Assembly: GCA_027924645.1 (NCBI GenBank)
Contig: BSBN01000297.1
Span: 5,580,001-5,644,000, forward strand
DNA: 64,000 nt
DNA from: Cunninghamia lanceolata
Taxonomy: Eukaryota; Streptophyta; Pinopsida; Cupressales; Cupressaceae
Reading direction: 5' to 3'
Positions 52,460 to 64,000 of this stretch are shown in pieces (position 1 is the stretch's first letter; every line of letters begins with the position of its first letter). The position numbers were made by a program, and so were the translations under genes. The notes below the pieces were generated by a model that saw only the letters and a program-made list of their open reading frames with translations, had not been told where the DNA came from and did not search any database.

Positions 52460-55194
52460 TGTTGACTTTTTCCCAGACTGGATGCTTATTCCCAGATATC
52501 CCTACAAGGTAGCCATCAGTGATCAACAGGATCTCTGGGCCAGGGGGTCAACAGTGTAGGAGATAGACTCTATATTTTATCTCCTCTTCTTCTTCAGGCT
52601 CTGCAAGACCTAGGGGGTATTCCCTACTCAACATCCATGAGGATATGCATGCAAGGCTGGGATGTTGACAGAAAGCAGATGAGTCCTCCTGTAAGTAGAC
52701 CAAAACTGAAAGATAAGGGCAAAGGGGCTAGCTTTGGGCCTATTTGCAGTTGTAGACAGAGGACTGAGGTTCCTAAAACTAACTCTAATGTCCTAATGGT
52801 GGTTTTAGATTTTGCTTTGGAGTTTAAGTGTGGATGCAAAGCTGGATATGGTTATAACACAAAACAAAGCATGATTGGTGCCTATCCAGGGCCTGGAGTC
52901 AGTAGACATACACCTGTGAATGATCAGCATGAACAACTAAAACTGGATTTCAAGGGGATATGTGTGATACCTGCCTTACAGGCATCTCCCAATACAAAGT
53001 GTTAGGTTATCTCTACTTATGGTATCCCTACTGCAGTATACCCTTCCCAATGTTCAACCTGAAAACAGTTTAATCTACCCCTTGAGTAGAAGTTAAAAGA
53101 TCAGACAGTCAACATACGAATTCTATGCTCTAGAATCTAAACATTACCAAACATCCAGATTCAGAAGAAGAATACATGCAATACTGGAGATAGAATTAAC
53201 ACAACACATGCCAAACAACATTTCTCATATAAGTTTAATCATGAAATCAGTGGGTTCATGCCAAAAACAAACAACAAGAGATACATAAACTCACAGGTAA
53301 GCTGTACAGAGCAACCAGATCAGCTTGTTATGCATTACAGAGCCAAAATCATCAACTTTCAACAACCTTGAAATGAGCAACACAACCTGCTTATAACAGC
53401 CAGGTAGGTGCTCAGCAATTAATTACAATGTTGACCAAAATTTCGCCAGATACACAGTATCATGGAAATGGCGCTCAAACACAACCAGATTGGCGCCCAA
53501 ACTTGAATGCAGCAGGTAGGGGAGGAGACAGGAAGATTTCTCGAGCCTTGCGCTCCTGTCCGCTGATTGACACCTCCAGTCGGGTACAAGATCGACCCAC
53601 ACCATTGCCCATACCTCTGCAACAATCGCCATTAATGGCGCACCAACCCGCGGCCTTGGGAAGATCATCATACAGACTATCGCAAGCATTTCCCACCGAG
53701 ATTCATCATCATGATGTTTGAAAATGCAGGATAACAATATCCCACATGCACCCCGCGATGACCTCTATAACACTTCATATACTAGGTCATGAGCATATAT
53801 CATGTCGGTGCTTTTGCTCCTGACGACACTAGTATAGACTTCATCATCATCATCCTCCAGCAGCATGATATCCTGTTGTTCGAAATATCACCCTGACGTC
53901 ATCATGATATTTGAAATATACCCTTCATGATAATCGGCACAACCTGATCCATCGGAGGAACATCCTCCTGCTGAGCTTAAACAAAAAGTCTGGCCGATGA
54001 ACATCCTGATGACGTCATCATCATATACTGCTGACGTCATCATCATATCTGCCTACTGCGCACCTCCTCATATCCGGATGACGTCATCATCATGTTTGCA
54101 AATATCAGGAGATCTCTTCAAGATGATCAGTTGTTAGAAATATGACCCCCGCGGACCTTGATGACGTCATCATCATATTAACATCATCATGATATTCAGA
54201 AGACAACCGGATATTTGGAAATATCCTCCTGATGCTCAAACATCAGGTTGCACTGTAGCTCCTGTGTAAGATCGGGGCGATAACTGAATATGATGATGAT
54301 GATGCTTGAAAAGATCACCCCCCCGGAGATAATGCGCGAAGCCAGCAGGCGGATATCTCCTTGATATCAACATCATCATGATGTTCGAACAAACATATAT
54401 CCGGGTGATATGAAAATATCACCCCTTCCTTCGAGAATATCATGATGCAGATAGGCAGAAAGAAAAATATCACCCTGATATACGGATGATGTCAGCATCA
54501 TCAGGATGAGAAACAAAGAACAAGAAGTGATACAACATCATCAGGATGATATTGACTAAGATCATCCTGACGTTCCAAAATATGATGACCCTAGCGAATA
54601 TCGGGTCGCACTTAGAACTCTTCAACATCATCATCAGGATGATCATAACCAAGATCACCCGATGATAAAATATCACCCCGGCGAAATATCATGAAGGCAG
54701 AAAATATGATGACCTCCGCAAGCAGCAGGATGATAACTGGAAATATCATGATGATGACGACCCTTAGGAAAAAACAAGTTAAGTCGAACAACTTAGAGAA
54801 TAACCCTTCCAGGATAATGGGGCAACATCATCATCATGTTTGAGCAAGGTGATATTCGGAAAATCACCGGATACTTGAAAAGATCACCCCCGCAAGCAAC
54901 TGAGGGCGCACTGTAGCTCACCAGTATCATCAGGATGATAAGCAAACATCACCCGATAGTTGAAATATGATGATGACGATGAGAAAAACAAGTCGACGAA
55001 GAACATGCTGATGAAGATCATCATCGAAGACCAGATGATGATGACGACCTCCTCCTCAGAAAAATATGATGCTGCAGCTGAAAAACGCTGAGGAGGTCCA
55101 ACACTTAGAAAAATTGGGCAAGAAGATGAAGGCTTCAGATGAGGAAACCTCCTGATCATGACAAATCAATCCCATGTCAAAATAAGTGCTAACA
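52460..55194 (-). repeat. 5' LTR of gypsy F
   Basis: 2735 bp, same length as the 3' copy. The TGACGTCA array is at 53894, 54010, 54032, 54079 and 54162; the sixth site (54487) is TGATGTCA, a C-to-T change. Being the 5' LTR, this copy drives transcription of F. Confidence 0.97.
53894..54494 (-). promoter_or_regulatory. TGACGTCA array in the 5' LTR of F (five intact, one mutated)
   Basis: Same layout as 44354-44954, offset by 9540 bp. Five exact palindromes plus TGATGTCA at 54487-54494. Probable bZIP-binding enhancer in U3, inferred from motif and position. Confidence 0.6.
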
Positions 55195-58100
55195 GGATCC
55201 ACGCCATGAAGGCTGTCCCCTCAACCTATCATCAATGCATTAAATTCCCACATAATGGCCAGCAAGTCACCATTCAAGGCGACCCCGACCCCTACCAACA
55301 CTGCAATTCTTTCCAAGCAAAATCTGAATGTGTCATACCCAACAACAGAGCCTACATTTCCCCTACTCCACAACAAGACCATACTGTTGAAGCTTCCTCC
55401 TCAAGACTCAAACCACTGAAACTTACCAGAAAAGAAAATGGCATGGGGGAATACTCCATTGAGCACAGCCTCAACCTTGCCAAAATGCCTTTGTCTCCTC
55501 GCTCTTTTGGCTGACCCAAGCATCAACCTAGGCATTTTCCAAAGCCATCTACTCCTCCTATAACTCCCACAAATCCCTTTGTAAAATGGGGGACATTATC
55601 TGATGAGACAGAGGAGTGAGATCTCCTGCAATGGCTTTATGTTGAAGAAGAAAACACACCCCAAGAGCCGCCTAGACTCGCTACAGAACTCTATGGATGG
55701 GGTGAAACTATTTTGCACAGGATGGGGTACGAAGGACAAGGCCCCATAGGCCTCAGAAAAGAAGGAATCGTTGAACCTATACAACCTTCTTCATCCTCTT
55801 CGGCTAGAAACACAAGTGGCCTAGGATACAAAGGCAAGGGTAAAGCCAAGGAAAATGCTTGCCTTGTGGAGACAATCCAAACACTTCAAGTGGACAGTGA
55901 CACAGATTCAAATGATTCAAATGAGTATGAGTGGGACGAGCTACCAGAGCACTCCTACAATGACAAAGAGGTTGACACCATCCAAACTCTTAGCCCCTAC
56001 CATGAGGGACAAATGCAACGGGACAGATCACTGGAGTCTGATTTGCCCCTCCCTGAGATTATGGCTTTTGAGGAAAGTACCACCCAGAACACTACCCCCA
56101 CCAATGCTCATAACATTTCCATTCACACCATTAATGAATTAGATCTCTCATCCAACTCCCTTGCCCTCTTACACCCTGAGCTTATTGACTGGGATCTGCA
56201 AGGAACCCCCCAATTAGATATGTTCCAGAACGATGATGCTTACATTGACTATATGGAACTTAGGGATCACTTACCAAAAGGAGATCATAAAGCTGGTTTT
56301 GCTATCAAACTCAATACCGTGGCTTACTTTGGGGAGGGTGCCAAGCCTTCTAGTCACAAAAATATCAAGATCAAAAATGGATCTGATGGTGAAAACTACC
56401 ATGCAGTAGTATCAGATCATAAAACAGTAAAAAGAAAGGACGTATCCGAAGGTGAAAACCCAACTGTGGCACCTAACAATGGAATGCTTGACACCCTCCC
56501 TAGTGATATGTACCAGGAACAGTCACAGATTGTGGTGGAACCAATAGAGCCAGTGAATATTGGAACCGAAGAGCAGCCCAAGATTATCCACTTTACAAAA
56601 TCTCTCACATCACCTGAGAAAACCAGGTTTGTACCATTCTTTAAAAAGAAGAGAGGCAGCTTCGCTTGGTCATATGAAGACATGCCAAGTTTGGACCTAA
56701 ACCTAATTCTACATCATTTGCCATTGGATCCAGGGGTGAAGCCCGTAAAGCAGAAACTGAGAAAGTTGCATCCTCATATAGCCCTTTTGGTCAAGGAAGA
56801 ACTCAAGAAATTGCTAGATGTGGGATTCATCAGAGCCATAGATTATCCCGAATGGATATCAAACATTGTGCCAATGTCTAAACTAGATGGCAGGGTTCGA
56901 CTATGCAATGATTTTCGAGACTTAAACAAAGCATGCCGCAAGGATGACTTTCCATTGCTAAACATCGACATCATAGTCGACCTTACTGCAGGACATACAA
57001 TGCTATCACTCATGGACGGATTCTCCGGGTATAACCAAATCAAAATAGCACCGGAGGACCAACACAAAACAGATTTCACTTGTCCGTGGGGTACCTTTTG
57101 CTGGAATGTTATGCCTTTTGGGCTGAAAAACGCAGGTGCTACATATCAGCAGGCCATGACAACTATATTCCATGACATGATGCATGTGATGATGGAGGAC
57201 TATGTTGATGATATCTTAGCAAAATCTCTCACAAGGGACTCACACCTGGACATATTAGAAAAAGTCTTTCAACGGTTGGATCAATTCCAAGTCAAACTAA
57301 ACCTGAAGAAGTGTGTGTTTGGGGTAACATCGGGCAAGCTGCTAGGCTTCATCGTGTCAGCAAACGGAATAGAGGTAGACCCAGCCAAGGTCAAAGCAAT
57401 AATGGACATGCCACCGCCCAAGACTCTAACACAGTTGAGATCCTTACAAGGCAAGCTGCAGGCCATCCGCAAGTTCATCTCACAGTTGGCAGACAAGTGC
57501 CAACCTTTCAACCACCTCCTACATAAGAATATTCCATTTAAATGGGATGAGCGGTGTGAAGAGGAATTCAACAAGATAAAGGAGTACCTTATGAACCCTC
57601 CTATACTCATGCCTCCGATCCAGGGAAAACCTTTGATTCTCTACATATCTGCTACACCTACTGCTCTTGGGGCTCTCCTAGCGCAGCAAGACTATGAGAA
57701 CAAGGAAAGAGCTGTATACTACATCAGTCGAACCTTAGTGGGCTACGAGTTACAATACTCACAGGTAGAATGATCATGCCTTGCGGTGGTTTTTGCTTCA
57801 CAAAAACTCTAACACTACATGTTGGCACATCCTGTCAAACTCATTGCCAAAATCGACCCACTAAAGTATCTTCTCAGCAAAGCAGCTCTCACAGGTCGAC
57901 TAGCAAAGTGGGTTATGCTTCTTAGTGAATATGATATAGAATATGTGGACAGAAAAGCCATCAAAGGGAAAATCATAGCTGACCAACTGGCTGAAGCACC
58001 ATTACAGGACACTTCACCAATGTAGTTTGAGTTTCTCGATGAGTCTTTATTCACTCTATCAACATCTCCTTGGAAACTCTACTTCGACGGGTCTTACACC

Positions 58101-59822
58101 AACCATGGATCGGGGGCAAGTATCCTGTTTATCACTGCCCAAGGCGACACAATTCCAAAGTCCTACAGGTTGTTATTTCCATGCACTAACAATATAGCAG
58201 AATATGAAGCCTTGGTAATTAGTCTCAAGATGGCCACTGAGTGGAAAATCCAAGCACTATGTGTCTACGGTGATTCTCAGCTTATCATAAATCAGGTCAA
58301 CGATGAATATCAAACCAAAGATGAGAAGCTCATCCCATACAAACAGATGGTCGATGACCTCAAAGAACACTTTGGGACCATCTCCTTTGAACAAATACCC
58401 AGGATTGAGAACAAAGCAGTAGATGCAATGGCTACCATAGCCTCTCTTCTTGAAATACCTGAATACGAGTCACGGTATGAGTTCTTAGTAGAAACCATTC
58501 GGCAACCGGCTTATGATCTCCTCAAAACCCATTCCATTTGCCTCCTAGTAGGATCTGATTCACCTTGGTACAATAAGACCTACACTTACCTCAAGGACAA
58601 TATTCTTCCACCGAACCTCTCTTCCAACCAAAAATGGACTTTCATCCGACAAGCCTCCCGTTACACCATCATAGCTAATACCCTTTACCGACGTGGTCTG
58701 GATGGTACTTTACTCCGTTGTCTAGAACAAGAAGAATCCATAACGGCCTTGCGAGACATACACGAAGGGATCTGCGGAACACACTCCAGCGGTCCTTCCT
58801 TAGCTAAGAAACTCATGCGTTTGGGTTATTACTGGCCCAATATGGAAATGGATTCATATCAGTTCGTCAAAAAGTGCAAACAGTGCCAAATACACAGGAA
58901 CCTGATTCATGCACCTGCTCAGGAGTTGAGACCTTTAACGACACCCTGGCCCTTTTGCCAGTGGGGACTTGACCTTGTGGAAAAGATTCATCCACCTTCT
59001 TCCAATGGCCATAAATTTATCATAACCGCCACTGAGTACTTCACCAAGTGGATTGAAGCCGTTCCCCTAACCACCATCACAGGAAAGCAAATTTCCTCGT
59101 TCATTCTGAATTACATTATCTGCCGATATGGCATCCCTTCATCCATCATAACAGATAATGGGAGACCATTCAAAAATTAGGATGTCTAGGAACTTTGTGA
59201 GCGTTTCAAAATCCAACATCGTTTCTCCACTCCATACTACCCCCAAGGTAACGGCCAAGCGGAGGCATTGAATAAAACCATTCTGAAAATCCTAAAGAAA
59301 ACTGTCAATGAAGCTGGTCACAATTGGCACGTCCAACTAAACCCCACTCTGTGGACCTACCGAACTAGTATATGCACTCCCACAGGTGCTACACCCTACG
59401 CCCTTGTCTATGGTTCGGAAGCTATCCTCCCCATTGAGGTCAAACTACCATCCCTCAGGGTGTCGTTGAAAGGTCTCATATCAGATGAAGAATATAGAGT
59501 CTCTAGGTTACAAGAGCTAGAGCTGCTAGAAGAAAGGCGCCAGAAAGCCTTTGATCATCTCAAAGCCTATCAACAGATGATGTCAAGAAGCTACAACCAC
59601 AAGGTTAGACCAAGATGCTTCAAGGTTGGGGACCTAGTTCTAAAAGAGAACCCTCGCAATCAACAAGATAGAGAAAAGAAAGGTAAGTTCGAGCCTAACT
59701 GGCTTGGACCCTATGTGATTGTAGCTGCTTACGGATCGAGGGCATATCAGTTGGCCACTTCAGAGGGCGAGTTGTTTGATGATCCAATCAACAGCATGCA
59801 CCTTCACCGGTTCTATACCTAG
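55195..59822 (+). pseudogene. Gypsy E protease end, G-patch, RT, dual RNase H, integrase
   Basis: Continues the gag-pol frame after element F with no frameshift to 59822. Order: protease tail; G-patch (about 55665-55785, GWGETILHRMGYEGQGPIGL); acidic linker; RT 56730-57300 with DGFSGYNQIKI and YVDD at 57201-57212; gypsy RNase H 57630-57900 with the first Asp replaced by Ser (LYISATPTALGALL) and the second lost (LIAKIDPLKYLL); archaeal-type RNase H 58075-58440 with Asp (YFDGSY), Glu (NIAEYEA), Asp (GDSQL) and Asp (AVDAMA); integrase 58590-59822 with zinc site, DLVEKI, ITDNGR and NGQAEALNKT. Stops: two TGA near 55512 and 55618, TGA 57771, TAA near 57809, TAG 58023, and two TAG near 59177-59190. 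Dead copy with recognisable active sites. Confidence 0.88.
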
Positions 59823-59930
59823 GAGAACCCCAATGCAAGAGGGCACAATAAAATAAAAAAAAAAAAGTTGAAAAGAGAAAATACAAAAAAATCAGAAAAA
59901 ATAGAAAGCATACAAAAAAAATTGTCCTTT

Positions 59931-60060
59931 GGTGAAAACCTGGCAAACAGGCACCTTGGATAGGTATCATGATGAAAACCTGGCAAACAGGCGTCATGTT
60001 ACTTTCTAGCTTCCCGTGCAAATAAAAGCAAGTGATGAAAACTTGGTAAACAGGCGTTAC
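59931..60060. repeat. Three copies of GATGAAAACCTGGCAAACAG-type repeat
   Basis: Starts at about 59931 (GGTGAAAACCTGG), 59970 and 60033 (GATGAAAACTTGGTAAACAG). Each is followed by GGC and then an ATGATAC/GTTACT-like word that could pair with sequence before it. Confidence 0.8.
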
Positions 60061-61470
60061 TTATGATAAACCGCCGTCTCCATCTTGGCAAATCCAATCA
60101 CCTTGAGTCCATTCTTCCTTCGCTCATTTTCCATTCGACCCATATCTGTCACATAATAAACACTTGATAGTCACCTATCATGGCTTGATATTCACCTTGT
60201 GGCCTTGTCAACCAAGGTTTTGTCCCATACTGTCTCCTTCATGCGAGCCTAGTATAGTGTTTCCCGTCGGTGTCCATGGTCCAAGTCCGTGAACTACGTT
60301 GCCTCTGCGCCGTCACGTAGGCAAGGCCATTATTCTAATGCGCCCCCGAGGCTTCCATTTCTCCCACGGTCCCATTCATCCCCTTTCTTGTCTTCATTCT
60401 TGTCGTCTTTCTTCTAGTCCATCCATGGTCCATTAGGGTTTACCCTGAACTACGTTGCCTCTGCGTCATCATGCAGGCAAGGCCATTTAGCAATGAGCCC
60501 CTGAGGCACTAGGTCAGTCCATTAGGGTCCGTCTCCCCAATAAGGATTGTGCAATCTTCTCACCAAGCAAGCAAATGCAAGCAGAACCCATGCCTCAAGA
60601 AGAAATCTTGACTGTGAACATCTTAACCTATCCAATGCAAAGCAAATACCCAAGGTCTTCTACATGATTTTATGCAAATTACGGCAAGACATAAAAGACA
60701 TACCAACGCAAATATGCTTTGTAGATCAGAAACATGGTCGACAGTTCGAGTCCTAATTTTGCTATCATACCTTCCTATGCTACTCAAGGATGCCAAAAGC
60801 TAGAGATGCTATGATGGGGGCATGATTACTTTCTTTGTTTGCTATTTGTGGATTAAACTTTAGTAACATGAAGCCTTGTCTAAGGACATGATCGGCAAAA
60901 GATCATCAAGGACATCAAAGGTATAACACGAACGGGGGCAATCCTTGCTTGTTGAAATGCAGGAGGTACTTAGGTCATCTAGATTCAATTTTGACTAGAT
61001 GCTTGTATTAGCTTGCTAAATCAAAATCCAGGTAAGCGATACTCAGGTCATCTCGGTTCAATTATACCTCGATGCTTGTATTCACTTACAACATTTCAGA
61101 AAATGTACCAAAAATAAACTGCCCAATGATGAAATAAAGCACTCTAAAATCAAAGCATCCATCCTATATCCACATACACATCCATGCAATCCTCATTATC
61201 CAAACTATGCAGAGTAATGATATCAAGTAAAGTTTCTAAGTCATCTTATCACAACCATTCTTCTATCTATCTATCATGTCATTCTTGTGTCGATAAAGTA
61301 CATTTGGACTTCACAAAAATAAAGCATATAGGAGCATATCATATCATTCATAGGACTAGTCATGCACATGCTTAGGTTCGTAGAATACACCATCCAATGC
61401 ATTAGGTCACCAATACATTTGCATCACATCACATCTTAAAGCACAGATAATCACATCAAACTCATATCAC

Positions 61471-61618
61471 ATACGCATACATTTGCATTAGATCATATAG
61501 ACGTCCCATAACATAGTTGCATCATCACATAGAAATCATAACACATATGCATACATTTGCATTAGAACATATACACCTCCCATAACAAAGTTGCCTCTAA
61601 CATAGAAATCATATTACA
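61471..61618. repeat. 74-bp tandem repeat
   Basis: Units at 61471-61544 and 61545-61618 share GCATACATTTGCATTAGA, CCCATAACA.AGTTGC and CATAGAAATCAT. A degraded third copy starts after 61618. Embedded in CATCACATA-rich sequence. Confidence 0.8.
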
Positions 61619-61936
61619 TTTTGCATTCATTTGAAAACATTAAATCACATAGACATCATATAGCAGCATATCACAAAGCATCTCATATGGCATCAAATAG
61701 ACCATCTAACTATGCACATACATCACATCATACAATAGAAGTAAATCTTCATCGCATAGCACATGCAATAGATACACAAAGCTGCATCATCATATATACT
61801 ATCATATAAAAGAGGTCCAAATGTACAAAATTGTCATCTATCTCTGGAATAAAAGTGTCATATACAATATGCATCCAAATGGATGGTGATACATGTCCCA
61901 AAATGTACAAAATCTGATCTGTGTCTATCCCTGCTG

Positions 61937-63868
61937 CTATGGGCCACCACTGCCAGCTCCTGACTGCTGGGGACCCATCACGGAGGCCCCTGACTGTGAT
62001 GGACCTACTCTATGAGTCGCCCCAGACTGACTCCTGAAGCTCCCTGCCCTCTGGCTCGATGCCACGGCACCATGGTATAACCCTCGGTAATACTGAGCCT
62101 GGGACTGTGCTCTGGCTAGATCTGTCTGTGCCTGTGCCAACTACGTCTGCAACTGGCCAACCTATGCCTGTGCCTGCTGCACCTGTCCAACCAAAAATGA
62201 ACTTGTTGCATCTGTCCCCATAGCGGCCACAATAGTGTCCCGCTCTACACGGATAATACGTACCCGTGCGTCTGCCATGTCTCTCTCGCAAGTCAACCCA
62301 GTGATCACCGCTACGTTTGTATCTCGCCTCCTCTCTACCCTCCTCAGCTGTGCCTACAACTCTCACACCTGTCCCCTCAGGCTGGCTATAGTCCTCTCAT
62401 GAGCCTCTCCCTGTACTGGCCCCTGTGCTGCCTCTGCTTGTCTTGGCCCCTGTGGCTGGGGCACCTGCTGCTGTGGTACCTGCTGGGGTGGTGGCATCTG
62501 TGCCTGCTGAGGTATCTACTGTTGTGCCTCTACCTGCCCTGGCACTGCCTGCTCAGCCTGAACTATCCTCCTCCACTGTCTCGGCCTCTCTCCAGCTCTA
62601 CCACCCCGTCGTCCTCGTCCTCCTCTAACTCCCCTCCACCCTGGGCTAGCCTCTCCCTCCTCCTTTGAGTCCGCCTCATCAATACGAGGCACCAGCATGC
62701 CGGGTCCTGAATATCTCAGGAAAGGATGTGTAGTGATCCAATCCTCGTACTCCTGTGTCACCCCCGCATCTTCTATCTCTCTCCTCATGTCCCATGCCAC
62801 GTACGGTGTCTGCTGGAACTCTGCCAGAGCCTCCTCATACGAAGCCATTAGCCCCCATCAGACTCTCTCTACATGCGTCCGTGCGAACATAGCCTACCCC
62901 TGTGGCATGCCCTGCCTCCTGCCGAACTGTCTCAACACTCGGCCCACCATCTGCCTCTGCAGTATATGCCGTGTCTGGCCTATCAGCCACCTGGTCTGAA
63001 AGCAGTATGGCAGCTCATCTCCCTCTTCGTCCCAAGGCTCACAATCCAGATATGGTTGCCAGACGACCACATCCACTCCATCCAAGGTGTGTCTCCAATA
63101 CTCTAGCTTCCCCAGCCTATGCTGGGAAATCACTCCTGCATAGCCATAACTGTATGGCTCCCCTCGCTGCCTCGCGAAGACACATATCAGCCTGGTCACC
63201 GCTATGTGCTCCCACAGCTAGAACTATAACAGCAACACCCCAGCCGATAGACTCGTGCTGCGGTGGTACACCACCTGATGCATGTCATGGTATAAATGGG
63301 CTAGTACGCAGACTCCCCATGCATATCGAGTGCCCTCAGTCAGCATTCGCTCCATGATCCTACCCCATCCAATGGGGAACCCATGCGATCTCCTATCCGG
63401 GCATACAACACCCCCGATCAGTCCAGCCACAATCCCAGGGAAGTAGTCATAGCAGTCGTATATATCCTGCCACGGGATAACCTGTCCAGCTAGCTCAGGA
63501 TCATCAAACACCCGCTGGCACTCAGCGAGTCCCGCGTCCTGCTATGCATCATACTCTACTAACTCGCCTACCACAAGCAAGTGCAGTATCTGGTAGATGT
63601 CCTCCAAGGTTACCGTCATCTCTCCCATCGGAAAGTGGAAGGTCCCGTCCTCACTGTGGAATCTCTCCACGGCAGCTGTCAGCAGTCCACGGTTCGCCCG
63701 CACCTCGGGCATGAAGCATACATAATCCAAACCCATGGCACCAAGCGCCACTCTGTCAGTCTCTGTCAGCATATATCTCTGCAATAGGGGCATGGGAAAC
63801 GTCTCCCTCGACTGCAGTGTGTCCTGAATATCCTCCTGCAAGCAAGCAAGGCAAAGCGTCAGTCTCAA
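61937..63868 (-). pseudogene. Antisense plant mobile domain (PMD) ORF of gypsy E
   Basis: One reading frame of 644 codons on the minus strand, broken by about eight stops (TAG at 63542, 63224, 62894, 62516 and 62141; others TGA/TAG near 62858 and 62355) but not by frameshifts. The N-part matches the PMD (MAIN-like) family: AAVERFHSEDGTFHFPMGEM, VTLEDIYQIL, YAWGVCVLAHLYHDMHQ, LLL-stop-FWLWEHIAVTRL, DVVVWQPYLD. The C-part is Arg/Gly-rich (62590-62640), Gln/Pro-rich, then coiled-coil with QAQ repeats and a Ser/Gly tail. Antisense ORFs between pol and the 3' LTR are known in Tat elements, and PMD domains are known in plant transposons. The frame may continue upstream of 63868 through an intron. 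Now non-coding. Confidence 0.75.
63836..63837 (-). other. Possible 3' splice site before the PMD exon
   Basis: The minus strand reads CTTTGCCTTGCTTGCTTGCAG then GAGGATATTC: a pyrimidine-rich tract ending in a canonical AG just before the PMD-like sequence. This suggests the PMD exon starts at 63835 rather than at the Met at 63868. Confidence 0.4.
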
Positions 63869-64000
63869 GCGACATATACCATACTCAACATACCTACTGA
63901 ACTATATCAACTAAACTTAGCATTTCAAATTGATCAAAACAGCACACTACATCTCTTGACTAGATTTCTGTAATCTCGGAGATAGCTCATCGATTACCGC
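63869..64000. other. Window end, no feature seen
   Basis: AT-rich sequence inside element E, possibly an intron of the antisense ORF. No LTR start matching TGTATACGCC is present, so E extends beyond the window. Confidence 0.5.

Larger units (their letters stand above)
42920..55194 (-). mobile_element. Gypsy element F, nearly intact, minus strand
   Basis: 12275 bp. Equal-length LTRs (2735 bp each) starting TGTTGACTTTT and ending GTGCTAACA, flanked by GGATC (42915-42919 and 55195-55199). I count about 20 mismatches between the LTRs by eye (under 1%), so F is the youngest insertion here. Contains a PBS, a 225-codon N-terminal ORF and a 1924-codon gag-pol in the same frame separated by one UAG. 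Confidence 0.95.
59823..61936 (+). other. 3' spacer of gypsy E with short repeats
   Basis: No coding sequence on the plus strand. Three copies of GATGAAAACCTGGCAAACAG or close variants (59931-60060). Two copies of GAACTACGTTGCCTCTGCG followed by AGGCAAGGCCATT (60291-60332, 60447-60488). CATCACATAG-rich sequence with a 74-bp tandem repeat at 61471-61618. Such repeat-rich spacers between pol and the antisense ORF are known in Tat-lineage elements. Confidence 0.7.
37211..64000 (+). mobile_element. Tat-like gypsy element E, plus strand, extends past window
   Basis: Starts with an LTR (37211-38235) after CTTAG (37206-37210). Then PBS, a 2.3-kb leader, a gag-pol in a single frame (40520-42919 and 55200-59822, 2341 codons), a 3' spacer and an antisense plant-mobile-domain ORF. 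Hallmarks of the Tat lineage: two RNase H domains, a long 3' region with an antisense ORF, and large size (about 14.5 kb visible without the insert). Element F is inserted in its protease. No 3' LTR before the window end. Confidence 0.85.

Overview
The window looks like intergenic heterochromatin from a large plant genome. It is AT-rich, I see no host gene, rRNA or tRNA gene, and nearly every base can be assigned to an LTR retrotransposon. The plant assignment rests on Ty1/copia and Ty3/gypsy families primed by initiator-Met tRNA, gypsy elements with an archaeal-type RNase H, a G-patch or a plant mobile domain, and very long AT-rich LTRs. A gymnosperm is my best guess from the density and depth of nesting, but the sequence does not prove it.

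Layout as nested insertions. (0) An old copia fragment, minus strand, 1-2298, is interrupted by (A) a chromovirus-type gypsy on the minus strand. Its 3' LTR is 2299-7940 (5.6 kb), its coding region ends at 19882, and its 5' LTR runs from 19981 to about 21522. Copia G (8065-15069, minus, TSD ACCCT) sits inside the last codons of A's integrase/chromodomain-like tail. The 5' LTR of A is broken at about 21522, next to copia B (plus). B carries a probable solo LTR (25197-26049), then non-autonomous element C (27029-34824, plus, TSD TACAA) inside its reverse transcriptase. B is finally cut by a second non-autonomous element, D (minus, from 35316). D is cut by E (plus, from 37211 past the window end), a Tat-like gypsy with dual RNase H. 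E's protease is split by F (42920-55194, minus, TSD GGATC), the youngest element, with a nearly intact gag-pol and 2735-bp LTRs that differ at only about 20 sites by eye.

How the genes work together. Autonomous families encode Gag, protease, RT, RNase H and integrase for copy-and-paste transposition. C and D lack the whole pol set. C keeps a coiled-coil plus zinc-knuckle Gag-like protein and a separate, roughly 1040-codon ORF that I cannot assign to a family. D keeps the C-terminal end of a recognisably related ORF at the same place, just upstream of its 3' LTR. This two-member family is the best candidate in the window for something undescribed. Other notable items are an antisense plant-mobile-domain ORF downstream of E's pol, an in-frame UAG between an N-terminal module and the capsid in F, an array of palindromic TGACGTCA sites in F's LTRs, and a consistent C-to-T/G-to-A decay signature (Gln-to-stop, Cys-to-Tyr) across the older copies.

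Most coding regions are decayed and are annotated as pseudogenes. Only F looks capable, or nearly capable, of encoding its proteins today.
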